The notes under the pieces were generated by a model that saw only the letters and a program-made list of their open reading frames with translations, did no database searches and was not told where the DNA came from. Below are positions 42,047-50,302 of a DNA stretch of 64,000 nucleotides, one piece after another. Source of the stretch: Streptomyces xanthochromogenes (GTDB taxonomy: Bacteria > Actinomycetota > Actinomycetes > Streptomycetales > Streptomycetaceae); assembly GCF_014650455.1 (NCBI RefSeq), contig NZ_BMUZ01000014.1:124001-188000 (forward strand), given 5' to 3'. A program made the translations under genes and the position numbers. Every line of letters begins with the position of its first letter. Within the stretch, counting starts at the first letter, position 1.

Positions 42047-42694
42047 TTATGCGGTCAGCAGGGTCAGTTCCGCCTCGAGATTCTCCCGAGCCGTGGTCTC
42101 CCACTCGCGTTCGCCGTACGGGGTGCGGAACAGCCTGGGCAGCGCGAGCAGTTGGGACAGCACATCGGCCCGGCCGGAGCGGAACGCCTCGGCCGGTACG
42201 AAGGCGTACTCCTCGCGCACGGCGGCGGCGTAGGCGGCGTACGCCTCCGGTGCGGCGGCCAGGATCGCGAGGTCCGCGTCGCACAGGACGGCGCCGTTCG
42301 CGTCGCCCTCCTCGGGGGCGTGGCTGACGGTCAGACGCACCAGGCGCACCACCTCGGCGATGTCCTGCGGGCTCAACCCGGCCTCTTCCAGCGCGCGTTG
42401 AGCCAGACGCGCCGAGCGCTCCTCGTTCTCCGAACGGTCCGGGAAGTACACGGCGTCGTGGAACCACGCGGCGAGGCGTACGAGGTCGGGGGCGTCGGCG
42501 TACTGCTCCAGTACGTCGATGTGGTCCAGGACGGCCGCGAGGTGGGCGGTGTCGTGGTAGCGGCGCTGCGGTTCCGCCCAGCGTGCGAGGAGGTTCTCCC
42601 CGTACGGGGCCGGGTCGACGGGCTCGGCGTCGGCGGGGCGGGCCGCGAGGAGGGTGGTGTGCCAGCGGGCGCGGAGGGGGTCGGTGTGTGGCAT
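42047..42694 (-). CDS. HD-domain metal-dependent hydrolase
   Basis: 215 residues. HD-superfamily residues: H in RRYHDTAHL, then WFHDAVYFP (the HD pair), VSHAPEEGDANGAVLCDADLAIL with later His/Asp. Members are phosphohydrolases or predicted nucleotidases on small phosphorylated substrates; the specific substrate is unknown. It ends 80 bp upstream of the end of copA's neighbourhood on the same strand (copA lies upstream). Cytosolic, soluble. Confidence 0.9.
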   Translation of the reverse strand: MPHTDPLRARWHTTLLAARPADAEPVDPAPYGENLLARWAEPQRRYHDTAHLAAVLDHIDVLEQYADAPDLVRLAAWFHDAVYFPDRSENEERSARLAQRALEEAGLSPQDIAEVVRLVRLTVSHAPEEGDANGAVLCDADLAILAAAPEAYAAYAAAVREEYAFVPAEAFRSGRADVLSQLLALPRLFRTPYGEREWETTARENLEAELTLLTA

Positions 42695-42774
42695 GCGGCC
42701 GAGCGTATCGGGGGCGGTCCACCCGGCCGCCCGCCCCCGATACGCTCGGCCGTCTGCGACGTCCGGGGCGCGGG

Positions 42775-45078
42775 TCAGCTTTCGACGGGCCGGAAGCGGC
42801 GGAGCCGCAGGGAGTTGCCGACCACGAAGACCGAGGAGAAGGCCATCGCGGCGCCCGCGATCATCGGGTTGAGCAGGCCCGCCGCGGCGAGCGGCAGGGC
42901 GGCGACGTTGTAGGCGAAGGCCCAGAACAGGTTGGACCGGATCGTGCCGAGCGTCCGGCGGGAGAGCCGGATCGCGTCCGCCGCCGAGCGCAGGTCGCCG
43001 CGCACCAGGGTCAGGTCGCCGGCCTCGATGGCGGCGTCCGTGCCAGTACCCATCGCCAGGCCCAGGTCGGCCTGGGCGAGGGCGGCCGCGTCGTTGACGC
43101 CGTCGCCGACCATCGCGACCGAACGGCCTTCGGCCTGAAGGGACTTGATGACGTCGACCTTGTCCTGCGGCATGACCTCCGCGTACACCTCCTCGATGCC
43201 GACCTCGGCCGCGACCGCCTCGGCGACGGCCCGGTTGTCGCCGGTCAGCAGGATCGGGGTGAGGCCGAGCGCGCGCAGCCGGTCGACGGCCTCGGGGCTG
43301 GTCTCCTTGACGGCGTCGGCGACTTCGAGGACCGCGCGGGCCTCACCGTCCCAGGCGACCGCGATGGCGGTACGCCCCGCCGCCTCGGCCTCCTCCTTCG
43401 CCTTCGTGAGGGCCGGGGTGAGTTCCATTGCCCACTCCGCCAGCAGCCTCTCGCGGCCGACCAGGACCGCGTGTCCCTCGACGACGCCCTGGACGCCGAG
43501 CCCCGCGATGCCGGCGAAGTCCTCGGGGGCGGGCAGTGCCCCGACCTCTGCCGCGGCGCCCTCGGCGACCGCGCGGGCGATGGGATGCTCGGAGGAGTGT
43601 TCCAACGAACCTGCCAGGCGGAGGACTTGGGCCCTGTCGACCCCGTCCGCGGTGTGCACGGCGAGCAGGGTCATCCGGCCGGTGGTCACCGTGCCGGTCT
43701 TGTCCAGGACGATCGTGTCGACCTTGCGGGTCGTCTCCAGGACCTCGGGGCCCTTGATCAGGATGCCGAGCTGGGCGCCCCGGCCCGTACCCACCATGAG
43801 CGCGGTCGGAGTGGCGAGCCCCAGGGCGCAGGGGCAGGCGATGATCAGTACGGCGACGGCGGCGGTGAACGCGGCGGTGATGCCGGAGCCCGTGGCGAGC
43901 CATGCGCCGAGCGTGGCCAGCGCCAGGCCGATCACGACCGGCACGAAGACCGCCGAGATCCGGTCCGCGAGGCGCTGGGCCGCGGCCTTGCCGTTCTGGG
44001 CGTCCTCGACGAGCCTGGCCATGCGGGCGAGCTGGGTGTCCGCGCCGACCCGGGAGGCCTCGACGACGAGCCGGCCGCCCGCGTTGAGGGTGGCGCCGGT
44101 GACGGCGTCCCCGGGGGCCACCTCCACCGGGACGGACTCGCCGGTCAGCAGGGAGGCGTCGACGGCGGACGAGCCCTCGACGACCGTGCCGTCCGTGGCG
44201 ATCTTCTCGCCGGGTCGCACCAGGAAGCGGTCGCCGACCGTCAACTCGGCGGTGGGTACGGTCCGTTCGCTGCCGTCCGGGCCGAGCACGGTGACGTCCT
44301 TGGCGCCCAGTTCGAGCAGCGCCTTCAGGGCCGCGCCCGCCTTGCGCTTGGAGCGGGCCTCGAAGTAGCGCCCGGCGAGGATGAACGCGGTGACCCCGGC
44401 GGCGGCCTCCAGGTAGATGTTGCCCGCGCCGTCCGAGCGGCCGATGGTCAGCTCGAAGGGGTGGGTCATGCCGGGGTGGCCGGCGGTGCCGAAGAACAGG
44501 GCCCACACGGACCACAGGAAGGCCGCCGACGTGCCGACCGAGATCAGCGTGTCCATGGTCGCCGCGCCGTGCCGCGCATTGGTCCAGGCGGCCCGGTGGA
44601 AGGGCCATGCGGCGTATGTCACGACCGGGGCGGTCAGGGTCAGCGAGAGCCACTGCCAGTACTCGAACTGGAGGGCCGGGACCATGGACATCGCGATCAC
44701 CGGTACGGCGAGAGCGACGGCGGTCAGCAGCCGCTGACGCAGCGGCCGCAGCTCGTCGGCCGCCCGCTCGGCGCCGCCGCTGCCGCTGCCGTCCGCCCCG
44801 GTCCTGGTCCCGGCCTCGGCGCCGGTCCGTACGGGAGCGGGCTCCTCGGCCGTGTAGCCGGTGGCCTCGACGGTGGCGATGAGGTCGGCGACGGACACGT
44901 CCTCGCGGAAGGTGACCTTCGCCTTCTCGGTGGCGTAGTTGACCGTCGCCTCGACCCCGTCCATGCGGTTGAGCTTCTTTTCGATCCGGGCCGCGCAGGA
45001 AGCGCAGGTCATGCCGCCGATGGCGAGTTCGACGTCGGCGGCGGCGCCGGGTGCGGTGCCGGGAGCGGTGGTGGTCAT
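42775..45078 (-). CDS. copA: Copper-exporting P1B-type ATPase CopA
   Basis: 767 residues from ATG 45078. One N-terminal HMA domain with GMTCASC (about 20-90). P-type core: membrane motif CPCALGLATP (metal-site CPC), phosphorylation site DKTGTVTTGRM, SEHPIARA (the HP locus of P1B pumps), TGDN and MVGDGVNDAAALAQADLG. It pumps Cu(I) out of the cytosol. Eight membrane segments. Three CsoR-type palindromes lie directly upstream, so copper-induced derepression is likely. A CopZ chaperone gene is not adjacent. Confidence 0.96.
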   Translation of the reverse strand: MTTTAPGTAPGAAADVELAIGGMTCASCAARIEKKLNRMDGVEATVNYATEKAKVTFREDVSVADLIATVEATGYTAEEPAPVRTGAEAGTRTGADGSGSGGAERAADELRPLRQRLLTAVALAVPVIAMSMVPALQFEYWQWLSLTLTAPVVTYAAWPFHRAAWTNARHGAATMDTLISVGTSAAFLWSVWALFFGTAGHPGMTHPFELTIGRSDGAGNIYLEAAAGVTAFILAGRYFEARSKRKAGAALKALLELGAKDVTVLGPDGSERTVPTAELTVGDRFLVRPGEKIATDGTVVEGSSAVDASLLTGESVPVEVAPGDAVTGATLNAGGRLVVEASRVGADTQLARMARLVEDAQNGKAAAQRLADRISAVFVPVVIGLALATLGAWLATGSGITAAFTAAVAVLIIACPCALGLATPTALMVGTGRGAQLGILIKGPEVLETTRKVDTIVLDKTGTVTTGRMTLLAVHTADGVDRAQVLRLAGSLEHSSEHPIARAVAEGAAAEVGALPAPEDFAGIAGLGVQGVVEGHAVLVGRERLLAEWAMELTPALTKAKEEAEAAGRTAIAVAWDGEARAVLEVADAVKETSPEAVDRLRALGLTPILLTGDNRAVAEAVAAEVGIEEVYAEVMPQDKVDVIKSLQAEGRSVAMVGDGVNDAAALAQADLGLAMGTGTDAAIEAGDLTLVRGDLRSAADAIRLSRRTLGTIRSNLFWAFAYNVAALPLAAAGLLNPMIAGAAMAFSSVFVVGNSLRLRRFRPVES

Positions 45079-45114
45079 GGCTGCGGCTCCTCGGGAGCTG
45101 GCGGATCTTGGTCT

Positions 45115-45214
45115 GGTACCCCTAGGGGGTATCCATTCGTTCGCTTCATGTATACCCCCCAGGTGTATGGGGCGCAAGGGAGGAAGCTGTTCGATACATA
45201 CCCCCCGGGGGTGT
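45115..45214. promoter_or_regulatory. Three CsoR-type operators between copA and cutC
   Basis: TACCCCTAGGGGGTA (45117-45131), ATACCCCCCAGGTGTAT (45152-45168) and ATACCCCCCGGGGGTGT (45198-45214) match the ATACCCCC-GGGGGTAT CsoR pattern. Spacing centre to centre is 36 and 46 bp. The first is 39 bp upstream of copA. Copper binding to CsoR frees them. Confidence 0.85.
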
Positions 45215-45355
45215 GGAGCGGACTCGACGTTTCCCCGGAGTTCCCCGCCGGGCCGTGTGCCGGTGGTCGCCTCCCGGACTGCCGGCGCGGCCGAAACGTC
45301 CGTACGGCTGTGTTTACCGTCCGCGCGGATGGGCATCTCGCCGCGTAGGCTGGTC

Positions 45356-45371
45356 AATGGACTAGACCTAT
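45356..45371. promoter_or_regulatory. dre-like DasR site upstream of cutC
   Basis: AATGGACTAGACCTAT, whose reverse complement shares the 12-base core AGGTCTAGTCCA with the nagK operator at 12839. It matches the dre consensus at 12 of 16 positions and lies 42 bp upstream of the cutC start. Function not shown. Confidence 0.6.
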
Positions 45372-45412
45372 TTGGGCCGAGCCGGGCCCGGGTTACGGAG
45401 GAATGGGGTCAG

Positions 45413-46099
45413 ATGAGCAACCGCGCACTGCTTGAGGTGATCGCGCTCGACGCGCAGGACGCCGTCGCGGCCCAGGCCGGCGGGGCGGACCGCCTTGAGC
45501 TGGTCACCGACATGGCGGCGGACGGGCTGACCCCGCCCCTGGATGCCTTCGCGGCGATCCGCGCGGCCGTCGACATCCCGCTGCGGGTGATGCTGCGGTC
45601 GGCGGACGGGTTCGCGGCCGGGGACGTCGACGCGCTGGTGCGGGACGCGGAGGCGCTGCGGGCCGAAGGAGCGGACGAATTCGTGCTCGGCTTCCTCGAC
45701 GAGACCGGGGGGCCCGACATGGATGCGCTACGCGCGTTGGCCGCCGCGCTCGACGGGTGCCGCTGGACCTTCCACCGGGCCATCGACCGGGCCGCGTCCC
45801 GCGATGCCCTGCGCAAGGAGCTGGCGGGGCTGCCCGGGCTCGACACGTACCTGACGGCGGGATCGGCGCTGGGCGTCGACGACGGGCTGCCGGTGCTGCT
45901 CGCCGAGGCGGGGCGGGGGGAGCCCGGCTACGAGCCGCAGATCCTGGTCGGAGGCGGGCTCTCCCTTGCCCACCTGCCGGTGCTGCGGGAGGCGGGGATC
46001 GACGCGTTCCACATCGGCGGGGCGTCCCGTCCCGGCGGTTGGACCGCGCCGGTGTCCTCTGCGGCCGTCGCGGAGTGGCGCGCGGCGCTGGACGCGTAG
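45413..46099 (+). CDS. cutC: CutC family protein (TIM-barrel, historically copper homeostasis)
   Basis: 228 residues from ATG 45413, preceded by GGAGGAATGG. CutC fold: LLEVIALDAQDAVAAQAGGADRLELVTDMAADGLTPP, RVMLR, DEFVLGFLDETG, WTFHRAIDRAASRD, ILVGGGLSLAHLPVLREAGIDAFHIGGASR. The family name comes from copper tolerance in E. coli, but a copper role is doubtful and the reaction is unknown. It is divergent from copA; the shared region holds CsoR-type boxes and a dre-like site, so control by copper, amino sugars or both is possible. Confidence 0.92.
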   Translation: MSNRALLEVIALDAQDAVAAQAGGADRLELVTDMAADGLTPPLDAFAAIRAAVDIPLRVMLRSADGFAAGDVDALVRDAEALRAEGADEFVLGFLDETGGPDMDALRALAAALDGCRWTFHRAIDRAASRDALRKELAGLPGLDTYLTAGSALGVDDGLPVLLAEAGRGEPGYEPQILVGGGLSLAHLPVLREAGIDAFHIGGASRPGGWTAPVSSAAVAEWRAALDA

Positions 46100-46139
46100 C
46101 GGGCCCCGGCCCAGGTGCGGGTCCGGGGTGCTTTCCCAT

Positions 46140-46440
46140 TCCCACCCGCCCGCCCGTGAACCGGGGTTGGTTGGCTCCGGGCCCCTGGGGCTCCGCCCCA
46201 GACCCCGGGAGTCGCCCCGCCCCGCCCCTCCCCACAACCCTCCGGGGGGTGAAGCGACCCTGGGGGCTCCGCCCCAGACCCCCGTTCGCGCCTGAACGGC
46301 GCTCGTCCTCAATCTCCCCCAAGGCCTTAAGGGCCAGGGGGGACCCCCATGACAGGCTGAGGATGCCTGCGCAGCCCAGCACCGAATCCTTCAGGGGCGC
46401 GGGGAACTGCGCGATCAGCCGCGCACGGTCCGCAGTCGAG
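46140..46440. repeat. Composite intergenic repeat element (long form)
   Basis: Between cutC and the helicase gene: GGGGCTCCGCCCCAGACCCC blocks (46188, 46262), then GCGCTCGTCCTCAATCT followed by a hairpin insert CTCCCCCAAGGCC ... GGGGGGACCCCCAT (46314-46351), and at 46394 one core GGGGCGCGGGGAACTGCGCG. No gene. Confidence 0.8.
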
Positions 46441-46455
46441 GGCGGGTGGAGGGGG

Positions 46456-48507
46456 CTAGGTCAGCTGGGGCGGGAGGGGGGTTCCGTGGATGACCGTCAG
46501 GCCTGACACCGCCCGGGTCAGGGCCACGTACAGGCGCCGCAGGCCCGTGCGTTCGTCGGGTTCGGCGGCCACCAGCGTCGCGGGGTCGTCCAGGACCACG
46601 TAGTCGTACTCCAGGCCCTTCGCCAGGGAGGCGGGGACCAGGGTCAGCCGGGATGCGGCCGTGGTCTCCTCGCCGGGCGCCAGGCAAGGGAGACCGGCGG
46701 CCTCAAGTGCCGCCGCCAGTGCGGGGATTCGGGGGTCCGCCGCGATGAGGCCGATCGAGCCCTCGTGGGCCAGCGACTCCACGCACGCGGCCACCACGTC
46801 CGCGTCCGGGTCCGACGACTCCCGTACGGACAGGGAGCCCGGAGTCTCTCGCACCGACTCCACCGGGGCCAGACCGGGGGAGATCGACGGCAGCAGCTTC
46901 GAGGCGTACGCGATCACCTCGCGCGGCACGCGGAAGCCGGCCGTCAGTTCCTCCACCACCGCCTCGCCCTTGCCCAGGTGGCGCAGCGCCTCGGCCCAAC
47001 TCGCCGTCGCCCAGGGCGTGGTGCCCTGCGCCAGGTCGCCCAGGACGGTCGCCGAACCCGTCGTGCAGCGGCGGCCGACCGCGCGGTACTGCATGGGGGA
47101 GAGGTCCTGCGCCTCGTCGAGTACGACGTGACCGAGCGAGTGGGTGCGGGTCACCAGGTCGTTCGCCTCGTCGATCAGGACCGCGTCCGCCGCCGACCAC
47201 TTCGCCGACTTCACGCTGCGGGCGGGCTTCTCGGCGAGGATCGTCTTCTGCTCGTCGGCGGTGAGGACGCCTTCCGCGTGCGCGGCCAGGAAGTCGGGGT
47301 CGTTCAGGAGCCGCAGCACCAGCTTCGCCGGGTCCACCGGGGGCCAGATCGTCTTCACGGCCGCCTTCACCGCCGCGTTCCGGGCCACCGCGTCCTGCAC
47401 CCGGTCGTCCGGCGCCTCGCCCGCCTGCTCCATCCGGACCAGGACGGTGTGCGCGATCCGCTGCGGCAGGGCCTCCCTCGCGGCCCCGTACCGGATGTCC
47501 CGTGCCCGCAACTCGTCCACGATCTCGGCCAGTTCGTAGGCCGGGACGCGCCAGCGGCGGGAGCCCCGTACCACCACCAGGGGCTCGGTGGGGGTCGTGA
47601 CGTGGGACCGGACCGCGCGGCGCAGCACCTCGGCCATGCGGGCGTCGCCCTTGACCACGGCCGACTCGGCCGGGTCGGTGCCGCGCACCTCGATGCCCGC
47701 CGTCACCAGGTCGTCCACCGTCGCCTGCTTGACCTCCAACTCACCGAGGGCGGGGAGCACTTGCTCGATGTAGTGCAGGAAGGACCTGTTCGGGCCGATG
47801 ACCAGCGTGCCCGTGCGGGCCAGGCGGTCGCGGTGGGCGTAGAGGAGGTACGCGACCCGGTGCAGGCCCACGGCGGTCTTTCCGGTGCCGGGACCGCCCT
47901 GCACGCACACGCTGCCGCTCAGGCCGGAGCGGACGATCTCGTCCTGCTCGGGCTGGATCGTCGCGACGATGTCGCGCATCGGGCCCACGCGGGGGCGTTC
48001 GATCTCCGCCTGGAGCAGCTTGCTGGTCTGCGACGATTCGGTCGGGTCCGTGAGGTGCTCGTCCTCGTACGCCGTCAACTCGCCGCCCGTGTAGCCGAAT
48101 CGGCGGCGCAGGCCCACGTCCAGCGGGTCCTTCTTCGAGGCCCGGTAGAACGGCTGCGAGACGGGCGCGCGCCAGTCGATGACCATCGGGTCGCCGTCGG
48201 CGTCGTGGACGTGCCGGCGGCCGATGTAGAACCTCTCCCCCTCGGCGCCCTCCGCGAGGTCCGCGCCGGGGGCGTGGAGGTAGTCGAGGCGGCCGAAGAA
48301 GAGGGGGGTGTGGGAGAGGTCGGCGAGGGCCTTGATGCGGTCGTCGATCTGTCGCTGGAGGACGGCGGCGTTCACCCAGTTCGCGGTGACGTCCTTGATG
48401 TCGAGGGACTCGACGTCTTCGCGCATGGCGCGGAGCGCGGCGCGGGACCGGCTGAGGTGGGTGCGTTCGTGGAGGAGGGGGTCGGGGTCGGGGTCGTGCC
48501 TCTGCAC
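46456..48507 (-). CDS. helR: HelD/HelR-like UvrD-type helicase associated with RNA polymerase
   Basis: 683 residues from GTG 48507 (GGAGG 8 nt upstream). Helical N-terminal arm (about 1-90), FYIGRRHVHDADGDPMVIDWRAPVSQPFYRA, then UvrD-family motor: Walker A CVQGGPGTGKTAVGLHR, Walker B VVLDEAQDLSPMQYR, motif GDLAQGT, and C-terminal LVPASLAKGLEYDYVVLDD and LYVALTRA. These are typical of HelD-like proteins that pull RNA polymerase off DNA; the actinobacterial HelR branch protects RNA polymerase from rifamycins. No rifampicin-associated promoter element was clearly found, so HelR rather than general HelD is unproven. Confidence 0.85.
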   Translation of the reverse strand: MQRHDPDPDPLLHERTHLSRSRAALRAMREDVESLDIKDVTANWVNAAVLQRQIDDRIKALADLSHTPLFFGRLDYLHAPGADLAEGAEGERFYIGRRHVHDADGDPMVIDWRAPVSQPFYRASKKDPLDVGLRRRFGYTGGELTAYEDEHLTDPTESSQTSKLLQAEIERPRVGPMRDIVATIQPEQDEIVRSGLSGSVCVQGGPGTGKTAVGLHRVAYLLYAHRDRLARTGTLVIGPNRSFLHYIEQVLPALGELEVKQATVDDLVTAGIEVRGTDPAESAVVKGDARMAEVLRRAVRSHVTTPTEPLVVVRGSRRWRVPAYELAEIVDELRARDIRYGAAREALPQRIAHTVLVRMEQAGEAPDDRVQDAVARNAAVKAAVKTIWPPVDPAKLVLRLLNDPDFLAAHAEGVLTADEQKTILAEKPARSVKSAKWSAADAVLIDEANDLVTRTHSLGHVVLDEAQDLSPMQYRAVGRRCTTGSATVLGDLAQGTTPWATASWAEALRHLGKGEAVVEELTAGFRVPREVIAYASKLLPSISPGLAPVESVRETPGSLSVRESSDPDADVVAACVESLAHEGSIGLIAADPRIPALAAALEAAGLPCLAPGEETTAASRLTLVPASLAKGLEYDYVVLDDPATLVAAEPDERTGLRRLYVALTRAVSGLTVIHGTPLPPQLT

Positions 48508-48559
48508 GGGGTGCCTCCGGCGGTTTTGGGGGAGGGGGGATTTTAGGCCCCGGGCCGGG

Positions 48560-48700
48560 TGGGGGGCCAATGCTTTTCGGGTGGAGCCGGCCCCTGGATC
48601 TCCGCCCCGGACCCCGTTCGCGCCCTGAGGGCGCTCGTCCTCAAGCTCCCCCAAGACCTTGAGGGCCAGGGGGGACCCCCATGGCGGGCTGGAAGTGCCC
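48560..48700. repeat. Composite intergenic repeat element (partial, long form)
   Basis: In the 304-bp gap upstream of the helicase gene, the blocks GCGCTCGTCCTCAAGCT and CTCCCCCAAGACC ... GGGGGGACCCCCAT (48646-48681) repeat the element seen at 46.3 kb, without the 3' GGGGCGCGGGG core. No gene. Confidence 0.75.
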
Positions 48701-48737
48701 CGGCACCGAGGCATTCGGGGTGCGGGGAACACCATCC

Positions 48738-48821
48738 CTCCCGGGAGGGCGACGCTCAGCCGCCTCTCCCGGGAGGGCCACGCTCAGCCGCCTCTCCCGG
48801 GAGGGCGACGCTCAGCCGGGC
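48738..48821. repeat. Three 28-bp tandem repeats across the sigJ stop codon
   Basis: Units at 48738-48765, 48766-48793 and 48794-48821 (each begins CTCCCGGGAGGGC and contains ACGCTCAGCCG). Period exactly 28 bp; copies 1 and 3 differ from copy 2 by one base. The third covers the sigma-factor stop (48812-48814). Each unit contains a CTCCCGGGAG palindrome. Confidence 0.9.
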
Positions 48822-49714
48822 AGGAAGGACACGTCCAGTCCGGGGAGCCGCTCCGGGTCCGCCAGGATGTTCAGTTCCGTGATGCGTCCGTCCGTACCCA
48901 GCGCGAAGGACAGGACCGAGAACGCCCGGCCCTCCGAGACGCCGACGATGCCCGGCTCGCCGTTGACCAGGACGACCCGGTTGAGGGGGGCGAACCGCCG
49001 GAAGGCGTAGGCCTGTTCGGCCACCGTTCGGGCGCCCCGCACCAGCTTCGTGCCCGGCATGGCGCCCGTGTCCGCGCGCAGCACCACGTCCGGGTCGAGG
49101 AGTGCGAGCAGCGCCTCGAAGTCGCCGCCGCGTGCCGCGGCGATGAACGCCTCGACCACCTCGCGCCGGCGGGTGCGGTCGGCCGACGGGGAGGGCGCCC
49201 GGCCCTGCACCCGGCGCCGGGCCCGGCTCGCCAGCTGGCGAGCCGCCGCCGGTGTCCTGTCGACGATCGTCGCGATCTCCTCGAACGGCACCGCGAACAG
49301 GTCGTGCAGGACGAAGGCGAGGCGCTCCGCGGGGGCCAGGGTTTCGAGGACCACCATCAAGGCCAGGCCCACCGAGTCGGCGAGCAGCGCCTCCTGCTCC
49401 GGGTCGGCCACGTCCACCGGGCCGAGCACCGGATCGGGCACCCGGACGTGTTCGTACTCCTGGACGTCGAGCGCGGCCTCCCGTCGGGTGCCCCGCGAGC
49501 GCAGCATGTTCAGGCAGATCCGAGCGACGATCGTGGTCAGCCAGCCGCCCAGGTTGTCGACCGCGCCGGTGTCGGCCCGGCTCGCCCGCAGCCAGCCCTC
49601 CTGGACGGCGTCCTCGGCCTCGCTGAGGGAGCCGAGCATCCGGTACGCCACCGCACGCAGATGGCTCCGGTGCTCCTCGAAGCGCTGGGCGAGGTGTTCG
49701 ACGTCGTCGTCCAT
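48812..49714 (-). CDS. sigJ: ECF sigma factor of the SigJ (ECF41-like) type
   Basis: 300 residues from ATG 49714. Sigma region 2 (about 10-75: HLRAVAYRMLGSLSEAEDAVQEGWLRA), region 4 (about 110-165: LETLAPAERLAFVLHDLFAVPFEEIATIVDRTPAAARQLASRAR) and a C-terminal SnoaL-like domain (about 185-300: FIAAARGGDFEALLALLDPDVVLRADTG). In this group the extra domain takes the place of an anti-sigma factor. The usual partner gene, a carboxymuconolactone decarboxylase-like or oxidoreductase gene, is absent here. Its 3' end is in a 28-bp tandem repeat, its upstream region in a 14-bp one. Confidence 0.92.
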   Translation of the reverse strand: MDDDVEHLAQRFEEHRSHLRAVAYRMLGSLSEAEDAVQEGWLRASRADTGAVDNLGGWLTTIVARICLNMLRSRGTRREAALDVQEYEHVRVPDPVLGPVDVADPEQEALLADSVGLALMVVLETLAPAERLAFVLHDLFAVPFEEIATIVDRTPAAARQLASRARRRVQGRAPSPSADRTRRREVVEAFIAAARGGDFEALLALLDPDVVLRADTGAMPGTKLVRGARTVAEQAYAFRRFAPLNRVVLVNGEPGIVGVSEGRAFSVLSFALGTDGRITELNILADPERLPGLDVSFLPG

Positions 49715-49771
49715 CCTTGGTGATCCTCCGTCGCGTTGCGTGATGGCGTGGTGGCGTGGTGGCTCTGCCGG

Positions 49772-49846
49772 CACAGGAGATCCGACATGGGAGATCCGGC
49801 ACAGGAGATCCGGCATGGGGAATCCGGCACGGGAGCTCTGACACGG
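49772..49846. repeat. 14-bp tandem repeat upstream of sigJ
   Basis: GAGATCCG or a variant recurs at 49777, 49791, 49805, 49819 (GAATCCG) and 49833 (GAGCTCTG), a strict 14-bp period; units alternate between ACAG and ATGG starts. The rest of the gap 49715-50030 has no gene. Confidence 0.85.
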
Positions 49847-50030
49847 GACAGGAAGGCGATGTGACATTCGGGCCGGCCCGGGCCGTGGTCCCGGGGCCAT
49901 CGTCCCCCGTGCGGGAGGCGATCGGTCATACCCGTAGGGGACGGCGTCGGACCAGAGGACTACGCGGGGGGCCAGGAGGTTCAGCCCCGGGGTCGATGTG
50001 TCCGGGTTGTCCGCGTTCCATCATGGAGAC

Positions 50031-50234
50031 ATGAGTGCAGCGACCTTCACCCCAGCCCCCTCCGTCCGCCCCGGCGCCCCCAACGGTGCCACCGCCTCCG
50101 GCGCCGCCCCACACCGCACGCACAGGATCGGCAACGCCGTCCGGGCCGCGAGAGTTCTCGCCGGTGCCGCGTTCAGCGTCGTGGTCATGGGCGAGTACGC
50201 CGAAGAGGCCGGGGTCCGCCGGCGTCAGCACTGA
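50031..50234 (+). CDS. Small conserved Streptomyces protein
   Basis: 67 residues from ATG 50031 (MSAATFTPAPSVRP). The second half NAVRAARVLAGAAFSVVVMGEYAEEAGVRRR is well ordered, with a weakly hydrophobic helix; the first half is low complexity. I recall similar short proteins in other Streptomyces but no function. It stands before the GT87-like gene, 68 bp away. Confidence 0.6.
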   Translation: MSAATFTPAPSVRPGAPNGATASGAAPHRTHRIGNAVRAARVLAGAAFSVVVMGEYAEEAGVRRRQH

Positions 50235-50302
50235 CGCCGCCCCACGCCCGCGCGGGCTCGCGTGGCCCGCTGTGATGTCCCGTCCCGCTAGGGTCACTTC
50301 GT

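Noticed and set aside
42583..45348. A 921-codon plus-strand open frame opposite copA
   Set aside because: Composition (long GHR/VEG/QLR runs) is that of an antisense shadow; copA on the minus strand has all P-type ATPase motifs.
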